Below, one piece after another: positions 33,691 to 44,865 of a stretch of 64,000 nucleotides of DNA (the stretch's first letter is position 1; the number at the start of each line of letters is the position of its first letter). A program made the position numbers and the translations under genes. The notes below the pieces were generated by a model. That model ran no database searches. It was not told the DNA's origin and saw nothing but the letters and a program-made list of their open reading frames with translations. The stretch is from Ashinkailepas kermadecensis (taxonomy: Eukaryota; Arthropoda; Thecostraca; Neolepadidae). The stretch is taken from contig JAOTOM010003841.1 in assembly GCA_034440615.1 (NCBI GenBank), positions 62,001 through 126,000 on the forward strand, in the 5' to 3' direction.

Positions 33691-34590
33691 TTTCAAACTA
33701 ACGGAAGGGAGGCACAGGCTAGTAGCGCTGCCTGGGGATGGGACGCCCCCGCGTCTCATCAGGTTGTGAAAGCATTAAATAAAACTGACAAGTGAGCTTC
33801 AACAAAAATGTACGCAATGAGAAAACTGAACATTAAAAATATTACTGAACATGACTCCAAGGAACCAAACTTGTCAAAGTCCGCTGGCGGGTCCAGACAT
33901 ATAGCTTAAACTCGCTAAGTTCGGCCCCCACTAACAAAAGGTGCTGGCTGCGCGCGTGGGCCAGACTAATTCCGATGATTGTCGTTGTATCCGAGGGGCG
34001 CAGTGACAAGATGCAGAAATCGTTTTCTTTTTGTCGTTGAGAAAATGAATGTTGTATGAGAAATTCACTTAATTTAGTATACTTTCTTCGGGATGTCAAC
34101 ATGTCACCGCGTATTTATCCGCTTGAAGTACAAGGTAATTATTTACTTTCCTAAACTCATTGCAAAATAATCGCACAAAGGTTCCTCAGTGCTGACGTCA
34201 ACACCTTGGGCGTGAGGACACTTTCACGACTTGAAAGGACACCCTGATATTTATATGATCGCCCACAGGCTTGGAAAGGCGCCTCAGACTGAAATAAACG
34301 GATGTCGTAATGGCTTCGAAGGGGCACGTTTTGAAGCCTCGGAAGCGCCCTCTCAAGCCTCAAAGGCGCAAGCTTAAGCCTTGGGGTGTCACTCAGCGAC
34401 TATGGGATACCCTTTTAAGCACCGGGGACGGGACGTATTTCCAGGTCTGGAGAACCCTTCGCCATCTCGGGATGCCCTTTTTCTTCTAGGTCTGCAGCGT
34501 TCTTTCGACATGGTCAATTTTAGATCTGATGGCTTCTCTTTAGATATTGAGACGCTCTTTCAGGGACAAGACCGCCATTGTAAGCCTCCG
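33691..34590. other. Unassigned, with faint GAAGCCTC-type repetition
   Basis: Around 34320-34440 short diverged repeats (AAGCCTCGGAAGCGCC, AAGCCTCAAAGGCGC, AAGCCTTGGGG) occur. No gene is supported. Confidence 0.35.
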
Positions 34591-34900
34591 GAAGCAGGAG
34601 CGGATCCAGGAATTGTCATTGGGATGCACGTCTAGTGGGACACAACTTTGCCTTCCGAAGGGCGCATCTGGCTGCAAATTTTGACGGGGAGGGAGGAGAG
34701 ATGCACTAGGACCTTCCCGCAGTGGTGTCTTTTCCTCTTAGAGGGGAGCTCCTGGCTTAGAAATTCGAGGGGGGGAAGTGCACTCCAGTCTTCCCAGAGC
34801 GTCTTTTTTCCGGCTGAAGGGCGACACCTTCTTGTGGGGGCGAGTGGGGGCGGGGCACATGCCCCCAGTCCCCCTTGTATCCGCCCCTGTCCAGAAGCCA
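34591..34900. mobile_element. Small non-autonomous DNA element with GGATCC-type inverted ends
   Basis: The left end AGGAGCGGATCCAGG and the right end TATCCGCCCCTGT are imperfect inverted repeats of the CAGGGGCGGATCCA type seen on many short animal DNA elements. The interior near the right end is G/C-run-rich (GGGGGCGGGGCACATGCCCCC). Length is about 310 bp, with no coding capacity. No target duplication could be fixed. Confidence 0.5.
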
Positions 34901-35787
34901 ATTCAGGCCCAGAGGGACGCCATTTCAGGCTTGAGATACGTACTTCTATGGTACAAAGTCCCGTTCCAGATCCAAAGTGCAAATGTGCATGTAACTGACG
35001 CCATTGCAGGCCTGGAGAAGGAACACGCCGGAAGACGCCAGACGAGCTCTGGACAGCATATTTTTTGCATGAACTGCTGCCAGCGGGGTACAAAAACAAA
35101 GGGTTGCCAAGGGACAAACATTGGGCAATCATTGTTATTTCCATAGGGACACCTCCTTTGCCCAATCGTGGGCATAGCCACGGTTATAGTACAATTTTGA
35201 TACGATCATGCACAGGTATTATAATAGCTCAGGCTTGGGTGTACACAAAATAAATTGAGGGGGACAAATCGCCACTTTGGAAAAGTTGGGGAGACATGTC
35301 CCCCAGCTCCACAGAGATTACACCCATGCGCCCAAGGACAAGGCCATGGCCCAAATACTCTCTCACTCAGTAGGTCAGTGTAAGCAATAGTAATAGGGAA
35401 CAATTGGTGGTGAGGAAATAATTAGTGCCTGGCTACTCCTTGCTGCATGCGAAATACCATGATAGCTGTTGAATGTCCACCAGTCTTGGGCTTGGGTGCA
35501 GAGACCCAGCCGAGGGGCGGGACCGGGACCCCCTAGCGACCAAATATACACTAGATCAAACAAGGAATTTTGCGATTTTCACCACCAATAATTGCAAGGT
35601 TCTGGCGCGCGAAGCGCTCGGAAATCTGTCCATGATTTCCTGTACCTTTTTTCGGGGGTCGGGACCCCTAGGAAAACCCTAGCTGCGCTGAGCAGTGGCT
35701 CAGGTGCAACCAGAGGCGAAGCCAAACGTTTATCGAAGCATCAACGGTCTGGGGCCGCACTGCATCACCGGTCTTCCATTCCAACAG
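34901..35787. other. Unassigned stretch
   Basis: Includes a G/C patch at 35255-35300 resembling another small DNA-element fragment and a GACCCCCTAGC...GGGACCCCTAGG inverted pair between 35528 and 35672. No exon is supported before 35788. Confidence 0.35.
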
Positions 35788-35956
35788 GCAACGGGCCGGT
35801 AACGCAGCTGAAGACTGCAGAGCGGAACGGGCGCTAGCACAATTTGCGGCAGAACGGTACAGTCTAAGCAATGGAAACCTGGAGACCTTATGCTACCTGC
35901 AGCGCTATCTGAAGAATTTGATGACCGCCGGTGCAGTTGGAGATGGAACGGCGTGA
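35788..35956 (+). CDS. Candidate terminal exon (gene F)
   Basis: A good acceptor (GGTCTTCCATTCCAACAG, ending at 35787) is followed by 56 sense codons to TGA at 35954, entered with one base (phase 2). There is no ATG near the start, so a simple ORF search does not show it. Residues are typical of folded protein: an Ala/Glu/Arg-rich helix with a Cys, then Glu-Arg-Tyr-Ser-Leu-Ser-Asn-Gly and a second amphipathic helix with Leu-Cys-Tyr-Leu-Gln-Arg-Tyr-Leu-Lys-Asn-Leu. No upstream exon ending in phase 2 was identified and no family recognised. Confidence 0.42.
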
Positions 35957-36459
35957 CCACGAAACATTTTGTTGTTGATATTGCAGAGTAGCATTGGTTT
36001 TCTCAAATGTTCATGACTTATTCCACTTCCTTTGTCAGCAATAGTTTGGGATGTGCAAAAGCGAAAAAGTAATGTTAGACTGGTAAAACTTAGAGAAAGT
36101 TAAAGAGGTTACAGAAAAGTTGGATTGGTTGAAAGCTGTTGGAAATATATACAGGAGTGGATGCGTAATTTTTCACGATCCAGGAGGGATGGGTTAATTG
36201 CAAGTGTGGTGCAAATTGCTTTGGTGATTGTTAACAAAATATCCATGTACGAATTTCCGAATTTAACGCAAATCGCAGAAGAACGGAGAAAGTCAGCAAA
36301 CATCGCCGAAATGGTACGGAAATTACCCAAGAGGCGCCAAGGTAGGCTCCCAACTGGTGCCACTTTCTGCGCCAAGCGGCTGGTCCCTTCCTCTACTTTG
36401 GTTCAGAACCATGTTTGAATAGTCAACCATTGACTAATAATATGAATGAACGAAAGAGA
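35957..36459. other. Intergenic stretch
   Basis: No recognisable feature. A 97-codon plus-strand ORF at 36125-36418 lacks support. Confidence 0.35.
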
Positions 36460-37240
<781 letters not shown>

Positions 37241-37269
37241 CTATCATTGGCATATTTACTGACAAAACC

Positions 37270-37625
37270 TGGAAAAGAGTGAGAGTGAGTGAGAGTGAGA
37301 GTGAGAGTGAGAGTAAAATGAGAATACGAATAAGAATAAGAATAAGAATAATAATGATAATTATAATGATAATGAGAATGATAATGACAATGACAATGAC
37401 AATGAGAACAAGAATGAGAATGAGAATGATAATGATAATAAGAATGAGAATGATAATGACAATGACAATGACAATGAGAATGAGAATGAGAATGAGAATG
37501 AGAATGAGAATGAGAATGAGAATGAGAATGATAATGATAATGATAATGAGAATGATAATGAGAATGAGAATGATAATGGGAATGAGAGTCAGACGGACAA
37601 ACAGACAGACAAACAGACAGATAGA
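37270..37625 (+). repeat. AATGAG/AATGAT hexamer repeat with GAGT and ACAGACAA flanks
   Basis: Degenerate hexamers AATGAG, AATGAT and AATGAC, preceded by GAGAGTGAGAGT and followed by ACGGACAAACAGACAGAC. Confidence 0.9.
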
Positions 37626-37912
37626 CAGGTAAGCATTTTGAACACAGGTGGGAATCATGACAAATCTTTGAAGTCGTCCTTGCCGTGCCGTTCATGAGCA
37701 TTCAACAGCACCTGTCGGCGATACCTCGATATCCACCATGGTGCGTATCATTCAGCGGCTCGTTGGAACGCTAAGTTTTACACCGATGCGTGACGAAAGG
37801 CTCCCTCCGATTTAAGCCCGTGACTTGCCTCCCGGGCCAGTTCCGGGCCGGCGTTCGACTAGCGTCTTGCAGCCGCTCCAGTCGCTGGGCGGGGCTCCAG
37901 ACGTCTGCGCAG
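37626..37912. other. Unassigned GC-rising sequence before an exon candidate
   Basis: Contains an acceptor-like GCGTCTTGCAG ending at 37872, which could begin a larger exon than the one given below. Confidence 0.3.
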
Positions 37913-38060
37913 GTGCGTGTACAGTGGGCGGAGCCTGCTGACGGCGGCTCCCTCTGCCGAACACAGCCGGCAGACGAGCTCCAGAAGTCGGCGGGTAGCG
38001 TGGCCGGCACCGTGGAGCGTCGCTCTCTCAGGCGAGACGGCCGCGGCGTCATTGTCTCAG
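37913..38060 (+). CDS. Candidate internal exon before a donor-like array
   Basis: Lies between an acceptor GTCTGCGCAG (ending 37912) and a consensus donor CTCAG|GTGAGA (GT at 38061). Two frames are open. One is entered in phase 0 (Val-Arg-Val-Gln-Trp-Ala-Glu-Pro..., one Cys, ends phase 1). The other is entered in phase 2 (Cys-Val-Tyr-Ser-Gly-Arg-Ser-Leu-Leu..., ends phase 0). I cannot choose between them. The donor region is the first unit of the following minisatellite. It could connect to the terminal exon at 45427, but this is untested. Confidence 0.3.
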
Positions 38061-39400
38061 GTGAGACGGCCGCGGGGTGACCTCCTCAGGTGTGACGGCC
38101 GAGCAGTCATTGTCTCAGGTGAGACGGCCGCGGGGTCACCTCCTCAGGTGTGACGGCCGAGCAATCATTGTCTCAGGTGAGACGGCCGCGGGGTGACCTC
38201 CTCAGGTGTGACGGCCGAGCAATCATTGTCTCAGGTGAGACGGCCGCGGGGTGACCTCCTCAGGTGTGACGGCCGAGCAGTCATTGTCTCAGGTGAGACG
38301 GCCGCGGGGTCACCTCCTCAGGTGTGACGGCCGAGCAGTCATTGTCTCAGGTGAGACGGCCGCGGGTGACCTCCTCAGGTGTGACGGCCGAGCAATCATT
38401 GTCTCAGGTGAGACGGCCGCGGGGTGACCTCCTCAGGTGTGACGGCTGAGCAGTCATTGTCTCAGGTGAGACGGCCGCGGGTGACCTCCTCAGGTGTGAC
38501 GGCCGAGCAGTCATTGTCTCAGGTGAGACGGCCGCGGGGTCACCTCCTCAGGTGTGACGGCTGAGCAGTCATTGTCTCAGGTGAGACAGCTACCGAGTGA
38601 GTTCCTCAGGTGATACGGCCGCGGAGTCATCTCCTCAGGTGAGAAGGCCACGGGGTGACCTCCTCAGGTGTGACGGCTGAGCAGTCATTGTCTCAGGTGA
38701 GACGGCCGCGGGGTCACCTCCTCAGGTGTGACGGCCGAGCAGTCATTGTCTCAGGTGAGACGGCTACCGAGTGACTTCCTCAGGTGATACGGCCGCGGAG
38801 TCATCTCCTCAGGTGAGACGGCCGCGGAGACATCTCCTCAGGTGAGAAGGCCACGGGGTGACCTCCTCAGGTGTGACGGCTGAGCAGTCATTGTCTCAGG
38901 TGAGACAGCTACCGAGTGAGTTCCTCAGGTGATACGGCCGCGGAGTCATCTCCTCAGGTGATACGGCCGCGGAGTCATCTCCTCAGGTGAGACGGCCGCG
39001 GAGACATCTCCTCAGGTGAGAAGGCCACAGGGGTGACCTCCTCAGGTGTGACGGCCGAGCAGTCATTGTCTCAGGTGAGACGGCTACCGAGTGACTTCCT
39101 CAGGTGATACGGCCGCGGAGTCATCTCCTCAGGTGAGACGGCCGCGGAGACATCTCCTCAGGTGAGAAGGCCACGGGGTGACCTCCTCAGGTGTGACGGC
39201 CGAGCAGTCATTGTCTCAGGTGAGACAGCTACCGAGTGAGTTCCTCAGGTGATACGGCCGCGGAGTCATCTCCTCAGGTGAGACGGCCGCGGAGACGTCT
39301 CCTCAGGTGAGAAGGCCACGGGGTGACTTCCTCAGGTGAGACAGCCGCTGAGTGACCTCCTCAGGTGAGACGGCCGTGTAGCCCCTTCCTTAGGTGAAGC
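38035..39400 (+). repeat. 29-bp minisatellite with 58-bp dimer; each unit carries a donor-like CTCAGGTGAGA
   Basis: Basic units alternate between CTCAGGTGAGACGGCCGC and CTCAGGTGTGACGGCCGA, each followed by about 11 variable bases (GGGGTGACCTC or GCAGTCATTGT). From 38585 variants with CAGCTACCGAGTGA and AGAAGGCCACGGGG form longer higher-order blocks. About 47 basic units. The first unit coincides with the exon donor at 38061. Confidence 0.95.
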
Positions 39401-39816
39401 GGTCGCTGAGTTGCGCATTGGGGGTGACAGACACTGGTGAGTAGAAGAACCACGCCTGTCTAGCCCAAAGGTAGATCCAGCATCATTCCCTTTTGGGCGG
39501 GAGAGCAAACGAACTCGGGGAGTGAGAATATCTTCGGTGGAAGCAAAAGATGTGCCCAGTTCCGAAACACTCTTCTGGTTTGTAACAATAAGCCAATAAT
39601 GGTTATAATTGGCTGAAATCACACTAAGAATGCATTAAAAAGACAAGTAATCTTTGAGATAATCAGAGGCCCATACATGCCTCCCCCCTCCCGCAGCAAA
39701 CAAAAATACACTAGATGAAGGAAACATTTTGAGCTTTACACCACGCAAAGCCTAAATTTACGGCAAGCTTCGCGCGCCGAAAGCTGTCTGTTTTATCACA
39801 TTTTTTAGCCGCCCAC
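39401..39816. other. Unassigned stretch
   Basis: AT-rich unique sequence; no feature supported. Confidence 0.4.
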
Positions 39817-39998
39817 TTAGAAAAATCCTGGCTGCGTCACCCGCTGGTCATAGTCAGTTGTCAGCGGGGAGACTTCGTTCATCTGGACCTGGATTGGCTC
39901 CACCGGTAGTAGCCACGGCACACTTCCGACTCTCAGAGTCGCTGCCGACCCTCTCAACACCGACTGCCGACGGTCCCACGGATCAGAACATATCCTAG
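39817..39998 (-). CDS. Gene C candidate terminal exon, minus strand
   Basis: On the minus strand an acceptor GGTGACAG (ending at 39999) leads into 59 sense codons to TAA at 39817, entered in phase 1. Composition is protein-like: Cys-Ser-Asp-Pro-Trp-Asp-Arg-Arg, Val-Leu-Arg-Gly-Ser-Ala-Ala, Val-Pro-Trp-Leu-Leu-Pro-Val-Glu-Pro, and an acidic Thr-Thr-Asp-Tyr-Asp-Gln-Arg. A CGG|GTGACG donor at 39841 is an alternative end. The 41-bp array lies between it and a hydrophobic exon at 40440-40537, which I take to be the preceding exon of a small secreted protein. Family unknown. Confidence 0.4.
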
Positions 39999-40014
39999 CT
40001 GTCACCCGCAGAGG

Positions 40015-40440
40015 TGACACAGGCCACCAGCCTGTCGCCCGCAGTGGTGATAGCCCGACACAGGCCACCAGTCTGTCGCCCGCAGAGGTGACAGCCTGAC
40101 ACAGGCCACCAGTCTGTCGCCCGCAGAGGTGACAGCCTGACACAGGCCACCAGTCTGTCGCCCGCAGAGGTGACAGCCTGCCACGGGCCACCAGTCTGTC
40201 GCCCGCAGAGGTGACAGCCTGACACAGGCCACCAGTCTGTCGCCCGCAGAGGTGACAGCCTGCCACGGGCCACCAGTCTGTCGCCCGCAGAGGTGACAGC
40301 CTGACACAGGCCACCAGTCTGTCGCCCGCAGAGGTGACAGCCTGACACAGGTCACCAGTCTGTCACCCGCAGAGGTGACAGCCTGACACAGGTCACCAGT
40401 CTGTCGCCCGCAGAGGTGACAGCCTGACACAGGCCACTAG
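40015..40440. repeat. 41-bp minisatellite, about 10 copies, between two minus-strand exons
   Basis: The unit (plus strand) carries CACCAGTCTGTCGCCCGCAG and AGGTGACAGCCTGACACAGG. On the minus strand each unit contains GCCT|GTGTCAGG (donor-like) and CTGCGGGCGACAG| (acceptor-like), i.e. a whole mini-intron may have been multiplied. Confidence 0.93.
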
Positions 40441-40537
40441 TCTGTCGCCTGACTGCACTCTCGGCTAACCCAAGATAACTAAAGACAACGGCTAACCAGC
40501 ATGCCAGAAAGTAAAGGGAACTCCAGAACCGCAATGT
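40440..40537 (-). CDS. Gene C candidate exon with signal-peptide-like core, minus strand
   Basis: After a CCACCCTGCAG acceptor on the minus strand (ending 40538), phase-0 translation gives Thr-Leu-Arg-Phe-Trp-Ser-Ser-Leu-Tyr-Phe-Leu-Ala-Cys-Trp-Leu-Ala-Val-Val-Phe, then Ser-Tyr-Leu-Gly-Leu-Ala-Glu-Ser-Ala-Val-Arg-Arg-Gln. That is a strong hydrophobic core followed by a small-residue cleavage region and a basic pair. A starting Met would have to come from an upstream exon, beyond the GTACC repeat. The donor is uncertain: the obvious site (CCT|GTGTCA at 40430) leaves phase 2, while the next exon enters in phase 1. Confidence 0.35.
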
Positions 40538-40589
40538 CTGCAGGGTGGAGTCATTGATACCGAATTGTACATACCACACCGTACAGCAC

Positions 40590-40795
40590 TGTACCGTACC
40601 ACACGGTACCGTACCGGACCGTACCGTACCGTACCGTACCCTATAATACCGTACATCACTGTACCGTACCCCATCGTACCGTACCCTACAATGTCGTACA
40701 GCACAGTACCGTACCACACCGTACAATACCGTACTGTACCGTACCTTGCCGTACTGTACCGTACCTTACCGTACCGTACCGTACTGAAGGCACTG
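40590..40795. repeat. GTACC pentamer repeat
   Basis: Degenerate GTACCGTACC tract with ACAGTACCGTACCACACC interruptions. Confidence 0.93.
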
Positions 40796-40944
40796 CCTCT
40801 GGAGGCTGTGTGGTGGTGTATGAATTGAAGACTGAGGTGAACAATGACTTGGTGACCGTAAACGTTCAGGGCTTTCTCCCACAAACGTAGCTAAGTAGCT
40901 TAGAGTTTTGTCTCTGTTATCCTATCGGCTCCTCGGTTAACCTC

Positions 40945-41150
40945 CCAACTTTGTCACCCAAGAGATCCCACAGTCCTCTTGACCATCCTCCGGACTTTGT
41001 CACCCCATGGACCCCACCGGCCTCTTGACCAGCCTCCGGACTTTGTCACCCCATGGACCCCACCGGCCTCTTGACCAGCCTCCGGACTTTGTCACCCCAG
41101 GGATCCCACAGGCCTCTTGACCAGCCTCCCACCTTTGTCACTTATTCTCC
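40945..41150 (+). repeat. About 57-bp tandem repeat, 3.5 copies
   Basis: The unit contains GGACTTTGTCACCCCATGGA and CCTCTTGACCAGCCTCC. Confidence 0.9.
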
Positions 41151-41869
41151 ATTGTCTCGCAATTCAAAGCATGGTTGATTGTGATAATTTTAAGCCAGTA
41201 GAAGTCAGTTATGTGATCCAAAAAGGGTGCACATAGAAGACGCAACTGACTTCGAAAGTATTTCGCTGGTTTCATGTCTAACTCAATATGGACGGGAAAG
41301 CACAACACTGCTGCTCTTCAGAATTGTATGACCAGACATTTCGATGACGTGAAGCTTTGCAGTTTCTTAAAAAACATACATACGGAAAATGGACATAGAC
41401 ATGCGGCAAGTGCATACCAAGCTGCCATGTACGGTGCTGCCGTTGTGGTGCTCGGCCCTGCCGTCTTAGGCATCGACCCTGTGGCGTTGGTAAAGAGAAC
41501 AGCCTGAAATGTTACATGCGCCCCCTTTACATCAGGACGTGTTGCTACTGACACAAAGTAAGCCTTGATATTAACATGAAAAACCAAATGCAGCAAAGTA
41601 AGGTTTGGTTGAATCTCTCTAGCACTCGGTAGCTCATCAGCCTATTTAATCGATCGAACTTACGACGCGAACATCATATAAGAACGTCTTCGTTTACGTT
41701 TTTGTAAACAACTTGCGGACGTAGATTACGGCCGCAACTAAACACGCAAACAACGTCTTGGTATATCACATAAAATACATAAACATAACTTATATATAAT
41801 ATGTATTACGTGTTATATTGGATATATGTCTATATATGTGCGTGAGTGTATGTATCGATATGTTTATGT
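41151..41869. other. Unassigned stretch
   Basis: A 77-codon plus-strand ORF (41274-41507) with an Ala/Val-rich end is open but lacks splice or family support. Confidence 0.35.
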
Positions 41870-42200
41870 ACACATGGCTCGGGCTTCCTCAGAGGATTCC
41901 TTCTTGACATAGTTTGATTCTTGTTTGGAGTTTCTGTGAGTGTCTGCACCACTGAGGAGGCTTTTCTGCATTCCACGTGTCTTTTTGCAAGTTTTTTCCC
42001 GCGTGTCTTTTTCAATTTTTTTAAAAGCTGGAGCTTTTTTTTCATCAATCCTGACGATGGCCCCTGGCCGAAACGTTGAGTACTAAAATATAACCTTTAT
42101 CTTTACGTTTGATATCAACTGAGCACCTCCTGGTATATTGAAGGTCGCATGTTTTCTTTACACGTAATGTCTAAAACCCAGGAGCATCCAAGAGCCATTC
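41870..42200 (+). mobile_element. Dispersed retroelement end (possibly Penelope-like)
   Basis: A block with a poly-T-rich part (TTTTTTCCCGCGTGTC, CAATTTTTTTAAAAGC), then CTGACGATGGCCCCTGGCC and GAAACGTTGAG, and then a 3' part (TATATTGAAGGTCGCATG, AATGTCTAAAACCCAGGAGC) that recurs in the foldback at 24859-24973. CTGANGA, a GGCC/GGCC stem and GAAA are in the order of a hammerhead ribozyme core, as known in Penelope-like elements; the other stems were not established. It is followed by the long AT microsatellite. Confidence 0.45.
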
Positions 42201-42216
42201 TTCGATGTATTATGCA

Positions 42217-42440
<224 letters not shown>

Positions 42441-44028
42441 ACCTTCATAGGACAATGATTAATGGCCTCTCGATCACGTCCCAGGAAAACTGTGGATGGT
42501 GCACTCGGTGTATACCGAGAAATGGTAGGACGTGCACACAGCACGGATACTAGGAAACGATCGACAGTGTTCAGCTTGGATGTCGGAAACCGGCTGGTGG
42601 CGTACAGCTTCTATCCCGGAGACCGGTGTACATGCGGAACAGCGTACATGCGGAAACTGAACAACCCTGCTCGGGAGGATCCGAAATACATTACATTGCG
42701 TTACATTACATTGTAGAGCATGCATACCGGAAAACGTCGGACGCCGCGCCCGGTGCACGCGACCAGGAATTGTTTAAACTTGCCTCAATGCATCTCTAGG
42801 ACTGCGAGGGTGGCGGCAGGGAGGCCATGCATCCAGTTTTAGGATGGGCACTGCGACGCTAAGTGGTCCATCCCAACTTTTTAGGAACATATACTTCGTG
42901 GGCATCGCTTCGGCGTTATTTTGAACATGGTTTCGTAACTTCACCCTCGCAGTGCGGGATAACTTTCTATTGTCCGCAGAGCGAGTGGGTGGTCAATTTG
43001 ACCCCTTCACTAACTTCGTTCCAAGGAAAATAGAGGGGTGCAGCAAACCGCAAGGCACAGCTACATCCTGGATCCTTTAGAGTTCCCTTAGGTATTTGCC
43101 CTATCTCTTTTGACTTGCCTTCCAGGTCAGATCAGGCAGATCAACGTCAGGGTGCAGTAAGTCGCTCGTGTTTGCCGTTCTTCCCGAACCATGGTCCTAA
43201 ACTAATGCGATTTCTTGTTTCAATATTGATGACTTGCAAATGGAAGACTTCGTCGAACACAGGTGACACGTAGAAAGGCGGTGCAAAGGTAGGTCACCGA
43301 TCCCAGCAATGTCAAGCACCTGGAAATATGTGATGAATTGCTGATGGTGACAATTTTCTGAACAGGCCGTACTCAGGAAAAGATAATGCAATAGAATGTA
43401 GTGCAGCAACCGAAACCAAGTGTCTTCCATCATCCTCTTTGATGTTTTTGAGGAACAAGTCCTTTTTGAGGATCTGGATCGAAATTCCTCATGGAACCAA
43501 CTATTCAGATGGATTTCCAGTCCCATATTACGTCGGGAGTGAACTCCCCGCGCAAAATTGCCCTGGTTTATCGGGAATGAATTCCCCGCGCAAAATTGCC
43601 CTGGTTTAACCGTTTCTACCTCGCAGTAGTAATAATGTATCCTTCACAGCCCATAGAATACATGTACCTTCGAGCCATTTCAGGTCATATAGCAGGGACA
43701 TAACCAGAGGTCGTTTTGAAGCCTGGCACGCTTTGAAAAAATATAATTTGCCACGGCATATATTTCGTTAAAAAATAGATTTGCACTATACTTAAAATAT
43801 ACGTAAAGAAACAGTTGTCTAATTTCGCTATCGATAGCGAATTCCAACACCACAGACAAAAAAAAACACTGAACTGCAAGGCCTGTTCTTTACTCTCCGA
43901 ATGTGATTACGTAGCTATTCAGAAGCTCGATAGTGATCTCATGACCGGACCACGCACCACCGCTACCAGTCACCGGCCATCACCAGATGGTCACCACTCA
44001 CTATCTGATTATTATTAATTAACATCGA
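42441..44028. other. 1.6 kb without supported genes
   Basis: A tandem duplication GGGAATGAATTCCCCGCGCAAAATTGCCCTGGTTTA-type (about 45 bp, two copies, described by parts GAACTCCCCGCGC and GAATTCCCCGCGC) lies at 43535-43610. TACATTGCGTTACATTACATTG lies at 42690-42712. Nothing else recognised. Confidence 0.4.
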
Positions 44029-44735
44029 ATGGTCACCAGTCACCACCGAGTGGTCAACAGTCACCACCGAGTGGTCAACAGTCAACACCGAGTGGTCACC
44101 AGTCAACACCGAGTGGTCAACAATCAACACCGAGTGGTAACCAGTCAACACCGAGTGGTCAACAGTCAACACCGAGTAGTCAACAGTCAATACCGAGTGG
44201 TCACCAGTCAACACCGAGTGGTCAACAGTCAACACCGAGTGGTAACCAGTCAACACCGAGTGGTCAACAGTCAACACCGAGTAGTCAACAGTCAATACCG
44301 AGTGGTCACCAGTCAACACCGAGTGGTCAACAGTCAACACCGAGTGGTCACCAGTCAACACCGAGTGGTCACCAGTCAACACCGAGTGGTCACCAGTCAA
44401 CACCGAGTGGTCAACAGTCAACACCGAGTGGTCAACAGTCAACACCGAGTGGTCACCAGTCACCACCGAGTGGTCACCAGTCAATACCGAGTGGTCACCA
44501 GTCAACACCGAGTGGTCAACAGTCAACACCGAGTGGTCAACAGTCAACACCGAGTGGTCAACAGTCAACACCGAGTGGTCAACAGTCAATACCGAGTGGT
44601 CACCAGTCAACACCGAGTGGTCAACAGTCAATACCGAGTGGTCACCAGTCAACACCGAGTGGTCAACAGTCAACACCGAGTGGTCAACAGTCAACACCGA
44701 GTGGTCAACAGTCAACACCGAGTGGTCAACACTTG
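44029..44735 (+). repeat. 21-bp minisatellite, about 33 copies
   Basis: The unit is GTGGTCAACAGTCAACACCG plus A, with ACC/AAC and AGT variants. Exactly seven codons, so one plus-strand frame reads Pro-Ser-Gly-Gln-Gln-Ser-Thr throughout and another Val-Val-Asn-Ser-Gln-His-Arg. The Pro-Ser-Gly-Gln frame continues into unique sequence to about 44865 and could be a low-complexity coding repeat, but no start or upstream exon was found. Confidence 0.95.
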
Positions 44736-44865
44736 GACCGGGGCGGACTGGTGGACGGCACTACTCAAATCCTTACGCGGTCACCACGGTCCACTTTCAT
44801 GCCCGGACGCCAGAGCCATCAATTTGGTCACGTAGTTCATGGCAGCCGCTCATCAGAACTTGAGG
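44736..44865 (+). CDS. Weak exon candidate downstream of the 21-bp array
   Basis: In the Pro-Ser-Gly-Gln-Gln-Ser-Thr frame, translation leaves the array and continues for 43 codons of unique, polar sequence (His-Leu-Asp-Arg-Gly-Gly-Leu-Val-Asp...; Gly-Arg-Gln-Ser-His-Gln-Phe-Gly-His) to a TTGAGG|GTGCGT donor-like site at 44866. If real, the array is a coding Ser/Thr/Gln/Pro repeat domain. The alternative frame ends at TAG 44835. Evidence is only the open frame and donor. Confidence 0.22.
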
